From positions 1,972,843-2,036,842 of the forward strand of contig NC_052401.1 in assembly GCF_009389715.1 (NCBI RefSeq): DNA of 64,000 nucleotides. Direction: 5' to 3'. The position numbers and the translations under genes were made by a program. This DNA comes from Phoenix dactylifera. Taxonomy: Eukaryota > Streptophyta > Magnoliopsida > Arecales > Arecaceae. Of this stretch, positions 1 to 14,300 are shown piece by piece. Within the stretch, counting starts at the first letter, position 1. Every line of letters starts with the position of its first letter. A model generated the notes under the pieces. That model ran no database searches. It saw only the letters and a list, made by a program, of their open reading frames with translations, and was not told the DNA's origin.

Positions 1-48
1 TAATTAAAAAAAACAAAAAAAAAAATTGCGGGGGCTTCGATGACTCAC

Positions 49-147
49 ATCGGAGAGTGCTCGATGGGAGAGCTGAAGCGAAGTGGTCTCGACGACTTCG
101 CGGTTCTTGTTCTCGCGGGAGATTTGCTCCAAGGTGAGGCGAGCCAT
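49..147 (-). CDS. LRR family protein, first coding exon (partial gene)
   Basis: The minus strand has an ATG at 147 and 33 codons (beginning MARLTLEQIS, ending HRALSD) that run in phase 0 to a consensus donor, GTGAGT, at 48-43. The start resembles plant leucine-rich-repeat proteins that open with M-x-R-L-(S/T)-x-E-Q-I followed by a short link and a first LRR strand of the type L-x-L-(S/T)-H-(K/R)-A-L-S-D; here SLQLSHRALSD fits that repeat start. The remaining LRRs would lie left of the window. The 5' flank (148-270) is GC-rich and contains AACCCTAAC at 211-219, a telo-box-like element common in promoters of growth-related plant genes. Seen: start, open frame, donor. Inferred: family, from a short stretch, so moderate confidence. 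Confidence 0.55.
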
Positions 148-204
148 GGCGGCATCCGAGAGATCAGAGAAGGGGGCCACCGCAGTGGAGTAGAGTAGGA
201 TAAG

Positions 205-270
205 ATAACGGAACCCTAACGTTAACGGTTCTGCCGGGGAGGAGGCGAGGAGCTCCTTTTAAAACCATCG
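205..270 (-). promoter_or_regulatory. Putative promoter region of the LRR gene
   Basis: Upstream of the minus-strand ATG at 147. It contains a telo-box-like AACCCTAAC (211-219) and a TATA-like TTTTAAAAGG at about 257-266 when read on the minus strand. Placement relative to the ATG is plausible, but no transcription start can be confirmed. Confidence 0.3.
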
Positions 271-447
271 ATGACTTAGAGCCTTTGACCCCTCCACAAA
301 TATGTCCCAGCCCCGCTCCCTTCGTGACCTTTGAAATGTCAAGCTTTTAGTAATATTAAATTGTACAGGGGATTCTTGTGAAAATGCCATTGTAAAGTTT
401 GAACATATTTCGGCAAAGTCGTTGCCGACATTAGGTTGACTTAACAC

Positions 448-2130
448 TCACAATTTTCATATAACGCCCATACAATATCGAGAATTATATGGTACTTTCA
501 AACCATGAGAATGATGCTCCATGGATGACCTGAAGAAAAAAAATATTTTCTGAATTATTATTAGCATTTATACGCGAAGCCCCACATGGGATTTATCTAC
601 CTAATTAACATGAGTTGTTCGACAATTGCAGAGAAATCTAATTAAAATTTTATACATGTAATATGTAACTATTCCATCCATCCCTTCAATGATAGCCAAT
701 TTTCTTGTGGTATGCAGTGTTAATGAAAGGATTACTAAAAAAAGTTACACATTATTCATGTAACTTTTTTTGTTTGAGATTTTTGTGCAATATTAATTTT
801 TTTATTTTATATTATCATATAATGTATGCTGTTGTTGTACCAGAAAAAATCACAAACTATTTTTTTGAGCTTCAGTTTACTTCTTGGTATCCTAGAAATG
901 CTTATTTTTCTTATTTTGCTACCCTTGTGCATGCACAAATTCAGCTACATCAGCCATTGAAGCATGATCATGGCAATTAAATTGTCTTGACTAAAACAAG
1001 AAAAGAAAAAAAATAGATATGCTGGATATTTCAAAAAGAAAAAAAATAGAAGAGGTAGTCTACCTTTATTGATATTGACTCTGTGATTGCCTTAGCTAAT
1101 GGACACCATACTATATCCTCTCATACCATGCCTCTCTTGGTGGCTTTGATACTGCTCTCCTTTTTTTGTGAAATCTAATTTAAATCCTTCTCGGCTTATT
1201 AGCTCAAAATAAGTTATTATTATTTGAATTTGTTTATTGGTTTACATGATTAACATATAGGTTGTTCTACTATATTATTTTATTAATATTAATATTTTGC
1301 CCCTTTCTCTCATCCTCTTAGAAAAATAAGATCTTTTAGATAACTAGCTTTATCTAGAGTCCACTAAGTTTATTTTATAGTTAAGTTATCTACAAGAATA
1401 AAGATGGGGGTGAAGTAGTTAGATCTACTTTTTTTTTTTTTTTTTGAAATGACAAAGAATTTAATTGATAAACTTATATTGGAGAGAGTTTTTGTTCTTC
1501 CATGATGTTTTTTAAGTGCACCAAATCATGACAATTTATAAGAGACTACAGAAAGGACCATTATAGCGCAAAGCAAATAGTGAGAGCAATGGCCCAATCT
1601 AATCTTAATTATCTAGTTAGAGAGGAGTATCTTCTATTTTTTCATAAACACCCTTATCTCAACCACTCACAGAATAATAAGAATTGGACTACACACTAGA
1701 ATTCAGTTCCTTAGCATTTTTTAGAATAGATTATGTTTAAAGATTTGATTCTTCAATTTGGATGGTCTACAAAGAATTTTAACATTGTTGACTCCTTATA
1801 TAATCCAACTCAAACAATAAAATTTTTACATTTTGTAGCCATGGTGTCATGATCAGAAAATGCCAAAATTTTATAATAGCAACATTTAACAAGGGTTAAT
1901 ATGTAGAAATACTGGTGCTAAGTTTGAATTATACGGGCAAACAATTTGCTAAAAAATTAATTTAAATTAAGTAATAGATTTTCTTATATAACTCCTCATG
2001 AAGCACATATATTACACACAATAAGTATTACGCAATACTTTCATTGGATAGGGGTTATTAGAAAAAGATCAAAATCGGCAGTAGTTCAAACTATTTTAAA
2101 CCCCCGTGCGACATAACAACTTCAAATAGG
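448..2130. other. AT-rich intergenic region
   Basis: About 1.7 kb between the divergent LRR gene (minus) and nicalin (plus). It is AT-rich with homopolymer runs (for example T-tracts near 1431-1445). The longest open frame (705-980) is low-complexity and has no recognisable domain. I see no gene, RNA gene or structured repeat here. Confidence 0.5.
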
Positions 2131-2143
2131 TGATCAGTCCTTG

Positions 2144-2150
2144 TATAAAA
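2144..2150 (+). promoter_or_regulatory. TATA box of nicalin gene
   Basis: TATAAAA lies 184 bases upstream of the nicalin ATG at 2334. Transcription would be expected to start about 30 bases downstream, giving a 5' UTR of roughly 155 bases. This also argues against the longer in-frame start at 2130, which lies upstream of the TATA box. Confidence 0.5.
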
Positions 2151-2333
2151 CCGAATCCTACGCCGTCCATTCCGAATCCCTCGTTTTACATTACCGGGGA
2201 GCAGCGCAAAGCCGCTCCGAAAACTAGAGATACCCTGGGGAACGGCGACTTCCCTGAACTCCGATCAACTTCTTGGTTCTTGGAAACCCTCGTTTTCTCT
2301 CGATCTCTCTCCGAAGCTCTCGTACGTACATCA

Positions 2334-5300
2334 ATGGCGTGGAGGAGGAGAGGCCGAATTGGCGGCGGGGTGGAGGTGCTGGACTCGATCTACTCTGTGG
2401 TCGCCCTCGTTCTCGTCCTCGTCGCCTGCGTCGAGCTCGGCGACGCCGCCACGGCCGTCGATGTCTACCGCCTGATCCAGTACGATCTCGCCGGAGTGCC
2501 CTACGGATCTCGCCTCGCTGGCCTCAATCACCACGCCTGCGCTCCCCCCTTCGCTCCTGGCGCCGACCTCTCCCGCACCGTCGTCATGATGCCCGTCCGG
2601 GAGCTCAACCTCACCTTCCTCCGAGGTAAGTCGCCTCCCTCTTCCCCTCTCGTAGTTATACAGGGCAGAAACAGGACACTGGTGCTCTGTGCGGAGCTTG
2701 AAAATTTTTCTCGTTTTCTCGTTTTGTTGCGTTCCGTTCAAGTAATAACTCCTGGTTGAGTGTCGCTGTTAAATTAGATACCTCGGATAACATATCAAAT
2801 TGGAATATTTCTTTTATTAGTTACTTTGCGTTTACTTAAAGATTGAAGTAATACTTGGTTGATGTGGCTATTAGGGAACAAAGAAAAGGTAAAAAAAAGA
2901 AAGAAAGAAAAGAGAATCTGATTAGTATCGTAGATAGCTTTCTGCATTTTTTTTTTGAATATTTTGAACTTTTTCTGTCTTCTTCTTCTTCTTTATTCTC
3001 TCTTCTATATTCTCTGTTATTCCTAGAAAGTAATTTGCTTGGTTCCTCATAATTGTTGGTTCCTGGATGGTGTGGTAGGCTTTCAAGTTATGATTTTGAT
3101 TGCTTCAAATTGGACTTAAACCCAAACTAATCATGACTGAGAAGCTCTCGATGAAGATGAGATTGGTTCTCTAAAATTTGTGAGGACTCGTGTGGTTGTG
3201 TGTTTAGTCCCACATCAACTATGCACTTGGAAGAGCTTGAAACCTATACGAAGAAATTCCATTAATACCTTCTAGCTAGTCTTTGTTAGTGAGGTCAAGG
3301 TTTTAAATCCTGTGGGACAAAGGTGTCTCGATTTATCATAGGATGCTCTGTTGTCCCATCCCGAGAGCAGTCTCAGTCATGCATTCTGGTAGATATACTA
3401 TGTTTCTCTACCTTTTTTTCTTTTCTTTTTCTTTTTTTTCTTTTCTTTCTTTTTTTCTACCTTACTTTCTTTCCTTTTTCTTTTTCTTTCTTTTCTTACC
3501 CCTTCATTTCTTTCTTTTTTCTCTTTCTTTTTCTTTCTCTTTCCTTTCTTTCTTCTTTCCTTCCCTCCTTTCTTTTTCTTCTCCCTTTCTTTCTTTCTTT
3601 CATTTTTCTTCTTCTTCTTTCCCTTCATTTTTTTCCTTTTCATCAGCTTTCCTTTCGTTCTTTTTTTCCCTCTTTCTTTCCCTCTAGGTTTTGGAGTCCC
3701 GACCCTATCCCAGTCTTATTTTTTCATAGAAATGGGATGAGATGATTGGGACACCCGCTGTCCCATTGGGATGTAAAATTTTGGGAGAGATCCTAGGTTG
3801 CTATAAATGTTATCAGAGTGAATCTGGTTCATGATTCAGATGGACTAGAAGATATTGCAGCACGGGCCTACTTAGTTGACCACAAGCTGATCTTAATGTT
3901 TGTGATTTGATTTGCGGTATTTGTGATTGGATTTGAATGGATTGGACCCTTAGCCTGATGAAGATACTAAGGCTTAACTAGGTGGAGTATGTAAGGACCC
4001 ATGTAGGTATACATTTAATCCCATATTGGCTATGCACCAGGTGGATTTTAGGTATCTATACAGAACCAAGAAACTCAAATAACACCTTTTGGTAAGTCCT
4101 TTTGGATGAAGTTCTGGGTTGTGACAAAATTCTTGCTATATTTTGTGAAGTACTCACTGATTCTTTCATTTAGTTAACTTTTTATATACTATGAATGTTG
4201 GCTAATTACTAACTAATGAAAAAGAAAATAAAACACAATTCAACAATTCAAATATTATTTATGAGAGTTGATTAATCTTCAAAATCAATTAGCCCTATAG
4301 ATAAACACTTTTGAGTTCTCTTTCGGGGTTCACAAAAGTAGGCATTCAACTGACATTATTAGGATATCATTCTGATCGTATTATGCATATGCTAGTACAG
4401 AATTCTCAAAAAAAGTTGAAAGTGGTATTTTGCACATTATGTAGGCATCTCTAGGTTTTCCTCCCAATTGTACAAGAGTTACACCTGGAATTGTGTAAGT
4501 GATGCATTATCACCTTTTGTTATTTGTAGAAGAATATCAAGAAATCTAGGCATGCATGAACACGGTTTGGGCCTAACATCTATTTGACAGTAAATTTTTC
4601 TTTGTTAGATGCTGCGAGTCTCTTTCTGAATAAATTTCTTCTGTGACAATCCAACCTGCTGATCTTAAAATACTGGCATGCCACTCATAAAGTCTTGTGA
4701 AGTCTCCAGAGGTTCACTGCTTTTTTTTTTTTTTTTACCTCCCATTTTTCAGTTAAGTTTCATAGTGAGCCATAACAAAATTTATCTTGTATCCATCCAC
4801 GTATTTGTAGTGTTGGCCTTTGTTTTCAAGCAGTACTTAGCTGAAATTCCTGGGGCAGCTGTTGTTTTCATATTTTATTCCCTTTGTTTTCATCTACTTA
4901 TCCTGGCTGATTTGGTAGGTGTTTTCTCTTTAAGAGTTTAATTTTTGCGAGACTTCCTGCCCTGTTTCACCAAAAAAAGGGCCTGCAACAAACTTTCATT
5001 GTGATGTCATAATTTTGCTACTTGTGTGTGGATGCTTTCTTTTCTTGTTTAATATACAAAAAGTTTAAGCATTTAGGAGGTTGTATTCACCATCCTCTGA
5101 ATTTTACAAGTAATATATTCTTCCCCTATATCAGCAACAGTTTTTGTGGTGCTAATTTGTTTTCGACCAGAATAGGTGGGATAAGTTTTGCCTTCTATGT
5201 TGTTTTTGTGCATGTTTATATTGCTAAATTTTGCTACAATTATATATTTTCAGAGTACATCATTAATAACCAGCCATTGGGAGGCTTGTTACTTTTGCTT

Positions 5301-8300
5301 CCTCAAAAGGTTAGCAACAGGATTGTTGGGGAGATCAAGAGCAAAGATGATGGGCTTATGAGAAACATATTGGTTGAGTTAGAACAATTGCTCATACATG
5401 CCAACATACCTGTAAGTGACATAACACTTTATTCAAATCCAATCATGATCACATGGTCACCAATCAACTATTTCATTACTAGCTAGACTTGTACTATTTA
5501 CATTTGGGATCCTTGGACTTGATGTTTCTCTGCAGATCTAAGTTTTTAGTTTATAATTGTTGCTTAATTTCTATCATTGTCTTCCTTTTGAGATCTCTTA
5601 TTGCAAATTTTCTAAAAAATGTTTCAATTGTGCTGAGTGCATACTGCTTTGATGTCAGTGTTTTGGCCACTTGCCTCTTTTGTATTTGCTAATTAGTTGT
5701 TGCGCTGTGATTATAGATATTTTATCATCTTCATCAAAATCACAATATTCTATGTTATTATCTGCTCCTTTGGAGGGAAGCGGAAACATTAAAATTTCAT
5801 TTTTTTTAAGTGCGATGTCCCATTTTTTTTCAGATTAGAACTAAGTTTTCAGTGTCTAATAAGAGTTCAGTATGCCTTAATAAATAGATATTTGCATTGA
5901 GGACAACATAAGTATCAATTGCTAATCCGGGTTCCTGGACCTACTCTTCCAATCACTTGTGTATTGTAGAAGTTTGAAGGCATGATGTATACTTCCTACT
6001 CGGTGCTCATTTAGATTTAAGATTTGATTGGAAAACCAGTAGTTTTCCGGTCACATTAACAAGTATTTGGTAGAGCTCTTGGGAGGGAGTAATGCAATTA
6101 TTTATTTTATATTGATATTCATACCTTTGCAAGACTTTTTGAAGTATGAGGTAAACATAACAATTTGAAGTCATGCTCTTCAGTTAAATTTTCTGAATTA
6201 TGGTATTGGATATCTTGGTCCATTCTGGAGACTTTTTGAGATTTTCCTGTGAGGAATATACTAGGTGTTGGGGATGAAAAGTTAGGGGTGAGATCTTTCT
6301 AAGACCCTTCATGGCATTCCTCTGTTTTATCTCAATTTGATCTCCAGAGGATTGTCTGGAAGACTGGAACTCTAAATTTCCTCAGACAGTTTCCTACATA
6401 GTTGCTTCCTTGGAATTCTAATTTTCCTACCTAGTTGCTCGGTGTAAATTGTAAATTATGCAGATGGTGTAATCTTTAAGAAATGGAAATAGAAGTTGAT
6501 GGCACTTTAGAAAATTATTGGATATAAAATTCAACATATCACTTGTTGAGACCTTATTTTAGGATTTCAGTGGGTTGCCAATTGCCATGCATCTTACTAC
6601 CCTTGGGCCAATTATGGCTGTATTTCGATTCTGCCTGGATTTTGGAATGATGTTCAGCTTAAATGTTAGTTCAAAGAAGTTGCTCCCTTGTCCTCTCTGT
6701 TCAATCAAATTTCTTTTTGGAGAAGTATGCTGCAGTTTTTTGTTTTTTTATTTTCTTAATTCTAAGGTTAAAGGATATAAAGTATCATGACCGAACTCAG
6801 TTGAACCTTTAATCTTGGATCTGAAGAAACTAACAGTTAATTTGAGAGTTGGATAGTTCCTTGAAGTGTTGAACTTTTTTATTTTTTTTTGGATACCTTC
6901 TTAGTCTTGGTGGCATACACTGTTTTATGACATGCTCTGCTCTCACTCTTTTACACACACACATACTTCCTGTAGATTGGGGAAACAAGTATTTTTTCCT
7001 ATATATATATATTCTCACTAGAAGCAACAAAGTGGCCCTCTTGCGTGTCTTCCTTGCCACTTCTTGTTTATATCCCAGCATTTTGAATTGATTCATAGTC
7101 ACGAAACTTGGTACTTGCACTTATTATTTTGCAACTACCGCTTAAGATTTTGCTCTGATGTTGACATGCTATGCAAGGTTCATCGAACCAGTATCGAGAC
7201 CGGCCAGAACCGTTTTCCATTAGAGAGCCGACTGCTCGATTTAGGCTGAACCGGCCGGTACGGCTCGGTTCAGCAGTCCTTGATGCTATGTTACCTATGT
7301 TCATGAATGTTTTCCTTTTAACTTAATTTTGTCAATGAAGGGATCCACAATTTAGTTGCAAAAGGGTTCGTGAATTCCATAATTATTTATATTTACGAGC
7401 ATTAGGGACTTCTGAAAGAGAAGAAACTAGAGTTTAAGTGCTAGTTCTCACCATGACCTAGGGTTTAAGGTCCTTTTTGTATGCTAGCTTAAGATTGCAT
7501 TTTTGTTGTTCGAACTTTTAAATCTGTACAGTTCTTTACTTGTAAGAGTTCTTTAGATTTAAATTTGCTGAGGTCCTAATTGAGTTTCAGCTGTCCTAAT
7601 TTATGGGTTCCACATGATCTGAAGGAGAATGGATCATCAGTTATCACTATTTATTTTAAGAACTTAGACAGCCAATACTCTCTATCCTCTGCTACTTATT
7701 TACATGTTCTTATGTGTTAGTGCTTTCTTAACTAATTATGTTTATTAATACTTGCAGTATCCAGTTTATTTTGCATTTGAGGATGATAAGATTAATGCTA
7801 TATTTGCTGATGTCCGGAGAAGTGATGCTACTGGCCAACCTCCTATGGCACCCACTGGCGGGTTAGTTGATCTGCTAACAGTCATTTAAAATAATTAGAA
7901 CATCTGTTCAACTATAGGAAATTGCCTGATACACCTCCACTTGATACTTTGGTTAGCCAAGACACACATGTTCTTCGATTCCAAAATTTAAACTGATTTA
8001 GAGTTTGTAATGGGAGGTTTTTAGTCAATCTGGTTGCTGATATTTAGCCTTTAAAATGATAACTGCTTCATAGAGGACATGACTTGTTGCCATGTATCCA
8101 TCTGAACATGGAATCTGCCCTACATGATTTATAGAAAAAATGACTTCTAGCTCTTGTATTCTGCAATTATGTGTACTACTGCATGTTAAATGAAGCCTCT
8201 TAATTTGCAACCAGTTCATTTAGCTAAGACCTTTACCTAAGTGTGATGAACTGATGCTTGCTTTAAAATCTAATTATGGTGCTATCCTCAACAAAATTTT

Positions 8301-11300
8301 GATGTAAAAGCTGTATTCATAAGCACATAGTCATCTTGCTTGCCAGGCAAAACATCACGTTTTGGTGATATTTCTTTTCAAGCTCTCTATCCCACAATCT
8401 CTTCACTGCCAGACAGAAAAAGTCCTATTGTAACCTAAATTATTTCTATTTACTATTCAATATGAATACCTCTAGCTCCTTCTTAGTTGCCTTCAAAAGA
8501 TACAACTCAGCAAATAGTTTACTGCATAATAATTGCCACATTTGGAAAAAAAAATTGTGCCTAGTAATCAGAATATCCTACATGGATTGTTTAACTTCCA
8601 TTTTGTTTAGGATCTCTATTCGTTACTGACTTTGCAAAGTCATATGAAATTTGACAATGATGGAATCGTTACTTGTCTATTAATTAAAGTTTAGTAGTTT
8701 AATGATACTCTTAACTTCATGCATCTCTAAGTCTGTAAAATTTTAGTTATCAATATTCTTCTCTATTATGCTCATTATAAGAGAGAAACTACTAGGAAGA
8801 AGGAGAAGAAGGAGAAGAAGAAGAAGACAGAGAAGCACTTGATATTGTGCTTTCTCTTATATGCAAGAAGAGACACCAAAATTAACTTCATTTTTCTCCT
8901 CATCTTCCTCGATCCTTTCTAAAGAATATTCTCTTTTCTTTCCATCTTCCTCACTCCCCTTTTTTTTATTGTGTACATTTTGAGTGGTTTGAATCATCAT
9001 CTGCATGAAGTGTCAAATAATATTTGATCTTTTTTTCTTTTGAGCTTCCCTCCCCCTCTCTATCGTACATCTCCTTCATTGTTCTTGAACCACTCACTTT
9101 CAAAGTTTTTGAATGCAAGTTTTTTTTTTCTTTTTTGCCCCCCTCATTTCCATTTCTTCTTGCTCTGAAATCTTTGTTTTTGATGATTCTTTTGAATTGC
9201 CTAAATATAAGCTGGAGTGATTGATGGATTCTTCTCTATCATCATCTTCTTTTCAGTATTTTATGGAGCGAGGGATTGTTCATTTTCTTTCAATTTTTCT
9301 CATGATGGTTCCCATTTTATTTGATTTCGAAACATCAGTTGCAAACCCCAAAATATACATATCTATTAAATCACGGGTCAGTATTCTTGATGTCTCAAAA
9401 GGTTTACTGGTCAAGGCCACCTAGGAACCTTCAAACACTTAGTAAAACTAGGATTATAAATTCTGATTGAAATTATTCCGTAACCATAGCCATCTAGCCT
9501 CTTCCAACTATTCCGAACTATTCAGAGTTGGCTCAGCATTAATGACAACCAGGTCACATTTTAGTGGGTTGCTTATGGCCAACGACCTAAAGAACCCCTT
9601 GCCTACTACTCACCACGATCAAGTCAGGTTGTGGTGTGTCAAATAGAACAGAGAATGTCCTAATATTCATGCATATGAAATTAGGATAACATTTTCATGA
9701 CTGACTGTTAACCTGACATCAACCCTTCTCCTTTCTCATCTGGGCTTGGGACTGGTCATGATAGTGCCTGCAATTGGAATTATTATTCAAAGAGGAATTT
9801 AAGGTTTACATTTATAGATGACTAAGTGATGATGTGTATTATAGATCGCAGGGACAAATGGAAAAGCCTTTGCTTTGTGCTGAAGCATTAGAAACCATTA
9901 GATATCTATCTTTTATAAATTGTGATGGAAGTTGTAAAAAGTTGATAGAGGTTTTCTGTACAAATGTTTCTGATCTTGCCAAGAAACAATAGTGCAGAAA
10001 ATTTCATATGATTGCCACTAGATTATCTTATGCAATCGGTTTGAAAATTTGATTTGGTACCTTTTGGTATCAAAAGGGTAACAGCTCTTGCACAGTTGCT
10101 CTTACCATTTGTGTCTGACTAGCAAAAATTAGAGGAACAAAGAATGAGGTCTCAAATATGAATGGAAGCTTTGGTTTAGTTCTTGCAGGAATGTATTGCA
10201 AAGAAGTGTTTCAAAAGCATCCATGACTAGAGAAAAGTATGACTTTTGTAAGGAGAAATACAACACAGGAACTGGATTCATCTTAAATTGACTGAATTGA
10301 TCTTATGCTGTAATGTTAATTTCCCTTGTCCTAAGATTAGTTTGAATACGGTTAACACTTTCCAGGACTCTAATTCTTATGGAATGCAGATTCATCATTT
10401 TTCTTTTATAAGATATATTAGTCTTATGTTGTCCTAATGTACTACTGATGAAAAAAGATAAATAAGTTATTCCATGCTTGCAATGAAATATATTAGCCCC
10501 CACTAATTCCTTCTTATATTATGTGATTTTGCAGCTACAAGTTGGTTGTCTCATCACCAGAGCCTAAAAGAGTATCATCTCCAACAATAACGAACATTCA
10601 GGTCTAGTCTCTTCTCTGTTCTTAAAATATGAAGCAGTACACAGAAAATTGAGTGCAAGCTTATTCACTGGACATAACTTATTACATTTCTGAAAGTATT
10701 GCACTTCCTTTTCAGCATAATCAAATAGGACAAGCATGTTAGCTACACTGTATATACAAATGTGTTAACTAAGCTAGAGGGATCACACTCCCTTGTCAGC
10801 ACAATCCAATAGGATGTGTTAGCTACACTATACAGACAAATGTGTTCACTACACTGGAGGGATCATGCTCGTCAGCACAATCCAGTAGGACAAGTGTGTT
10901 AGCTACAAGTTGATTGTGTCATCATCGAACCCTGAAAACTTCATCTCTATCAATAACAGACATTCAGGTCCAATCTCTTACAGACTAAACTAGATGCAAG
11001 CTTGTTACTTCTGCAAAACTTATTATATTTCTAGACGGATCCCACTCCCTTGTCAGCACAATCCAATAGGACAAGTGTGTTAGGTGTACCATGTCATGAA
11101 TCTCCTCATGGTTTAGCTTTATAGGAATGCCATCAATTGCATATCCTTAGGAGGCAGCTTTTATTCCAAATCTGGCAAATCATACACAAATATTATTTTT
11201 TTGGAGAAAAATTGAGAAAACTAGGTGCCGGACCATTTCTTGGTTCCAAGTGCCGGACCATCACTTTTTGCTGTCACTATGCCTGCAATTTGTTTGGTGG

Positions 11301-14300
11301 ACCTCCACTTCGTAATATTTCCTTCCATAGAATGTCAAGGTTTAGTGCTAGTTTGTAAGAATTTTCATTTTCCTCGTTTTGGTCTTTATGTGTCACATTC
11401 TTAGTGGATGATAAGGGAACAGATTTAAAAAGCCACGTGTTTGTAACCATGGACACTGTAGGCCAAAATTTCTTGCTTCATGAGGATGTCTATGTATTTG
11501 CTGCATTATATTATTTAATGTTTCTTGACATTGCTATCATGAATTGAAAATTTTGGGTTTTAGGTGTGATGGAGGTGTTCTTTTGTCTCTATTTTCCCCC
11601 TTCCATTCAGTCTTCTCCCAGACCAGTGCTTCGAGTGTTTTCTTTATGTCAACTTTGAGGGAGTCCATTCATGACATTCAGACATCATTTCCTACCTACT
11701 GTATAATTAACTTGGTTTACGTGACAGGGATGGTTGCCAGGACTGAAAGGAGATGGAGATACCAATCAACTGCCAACAATTGCTGTAGTTGCATCATATG
11801 ATACTTTTGGTGCTGCTCCAGTATGGGTTATAAATTATTCAATCAGTAATTCTTACATTTTTTACTATAATATTTTAGGTTTTAAATTCTATTTATTATT
11901 TCAAGGCACTTTCTGTGGGAAGCGATAGTAATGGGAGTGGAGTTGTGGCTCTTTTGGAGATAGCAAGACTGTTCTCACTTCTTTATTCGAATCCAAGGAC
12001 CCGCGGGAGATATAACCTTCTTTTTGGGTTAACGTCTGGTGGACCTTATAACTATAATGGAACTCTTAAGGTAGCTTTTGCCTGCCCTTTCATCAGCAAC
12101 CTTAAAAGTTACTATATTTATTTGTTTCATCTAATTTGTTGACCCTTGCTAGCGCTTATTCATGGTCACATATTATGATTGTGTTTATATCAGTGGCTAA
12201 GGAGTTTTGATCAACGTTTACGGGAGAGCATTGACTATGCCATATGCTTAAATAGTATTGGTTCCTGGAAAAATGAGTTGTGGATTCATGTGTCCAAGCC
12301 TCCAGAAAATGCCTACATAAAACAGGTTCATGAAGTAAGTCAAGTGCCAGAATGATAAAAGTAATTTGATATGTGCTTTAGTGAAAATTATAGAAGCAAC
12401 ACCTCTTTCACATTTAAGAATGGACACTTCTTTCTTTTAACTATGAATTGTTTTGATGGCAGAGTTTGTCAGATGTTGCAAACGAGCTGGGAGTTACAAT
12501 TGGAATAAAGCACAAGAAGATAAATATCTCAAACCCACGAGTGAGTGAATTTTACTCCTATGCACTCTAAATCACTTCAACTGTCTATGTATATTCATCT
12601 AAAGAGATTGTCCAAGATATCATTTCTGTATTAACACTGCATGGAGTATTATACATAAGTTGATGTATTCTTGTAGCATTGTCAAAAACCATAAGCTTTT
12701 TGTCTTCAATTGGTTTTGTATATGTGGTGTGGTTGTATTATTGGGAGGATGAAACTTATAGCAGTGTATCCTAGTAGGACAACTTTCCTTTAGCCGTCCT
12801 TTGTCATCTTTTGTCTAATATCTTCTCTTGTTGGGGAAATGAATTAACTGCCTAAGCAAATTGTTCTTATTGCTTAAAAATCATAAAATTGGAAAAAAAT
12901 TGTTCTTATTGCTCAAAATTACGGATTAGTAGCTTATCAAGAGAGCACTTAAGCTTAGAAAGAAAAAGATGCAATCATTTGTGTCACAGCAACACACCCT
13001 CCACCTGCGCTGATAAAAGCAAGTTAACTGGTCTACCTGATTTGGTGGTCAAAACCATTGCTTTTTAGCTGCCTAGCTACAATCACCACTTTCTGACATT
13101 CATATACCATATTTGCATCTGCTGTTAGAATAATCTTTTTAGAGTGAATCAATGTGTAAATCTTGTGTACTCTTTTAGGGACCCAAAACTGCACATTTTA
13201 AAATTGATTTGTTAAAACATTTCAGCTAAACACCTTGGTCTATGAGTGTGTTACTCACTATGTCCTGCTAAATTCTCCTCTTGTCAGAGTTCTTCTGAAA
13301 ATATCTGGTGTTTATTGCTTGTTGCAGCCCTTATATGCATATTACATGTTAAAATTGCTGAACATTTGTTCTATATGAACTTTTTTTTCTCTACAAAGAA
13401 ACTTACTTGATTTTGCTGTAATTGCAACACTTGCACGATAGAAGCAGGCCTTGTTTAAATCTTTAATGGATAAATGTATGGCCTACTTTAGGTTGCCTGG
13501 GAGCATGAGCAATTTTCAAGGTTAAGAATAACTGCTGTTACTCTTTCTGAGCTTTCTGCTGCGCCTGAATTACTTGAAAGTACAGGAGGACTTAATGACA
13601 CAAGGTAAGACTACAAAACATTTTCCTTTATTTCATCTACAGTCTCTCTTAAATGATTCCCTGTTAAGCTTTTGAGTTTTGCCTTAGAGATTCATTGGAT
13701 GAAGCTGCAGTCTACAGAACCATCAGATTAGTTTCAGAAAGTCTTGCGGTATGATCAGTTACTTTTTCTTAGTCATAGCACGAGCTTTTGAGTTGGTAAT
13801 GTTGCTCGAGTGATCTCTTTTTTTTCCATGTCCCACTATTATAACCTGGAGAAGTCACATTTACACACTAATGTTCATTGCTCAGATAAGCATAATTGAC
13901 AAGAACTTCATTATACAATTTTGCGACATTGAATTGATCATGGCAGGAGCAGTGGAAGTTAAGCTTTTAGTTCAATGGCATATCCATGTCTGTTTGGTGT
14001 GTTTAGTAATTCAGATTATTGAAGTAGTTAAATGAAAGTGATGGATTATCTGTTCCTGTTGGCTATCATCTGCATTAGCTTCTCAGTATAGTTGATATAT
14101 GAGGGTATCTTTTTGAATTTATTATTATTGAACAAGGTGCAGAGTACTAAGCAATACGATACAACTAGATAGAAGGATGCAGTTTTTGCCCCAAGGGGCT
14201 GAAAGGCTAAAAATTTGAATAGAAACAACGTGTGATTTCCATTTCTACAATTCTTATCTCAAGACTGAACTGACCAAATCGCTCTTCCACTTTGTTACAT

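Noticed and set aside
705..980. 91-codon plus-strand frame upstream of nicalin
   Set aside because: AT-rich, Phe/Tyr-rich, no homology recognised, no splice or promoter context.
2130..2333. Longer in-frame start for nicalin
   Set aside because: A TATA box lies inside this extension and the family start and signal segment fit the ATG at 2334.
3323..3745. Long Phe/Ser/Leu-rich open frames (also on the other strand as Lys-rich)
   Set aside because: They are translations of the polypyrimidine core of a MITE; no codon structure or domain.
5022..5486. 154-codon plus-strand frame
   Set aside because: Only the part 5254-5411 is coding (nicalin exon 2); the rest is read-through of introns.
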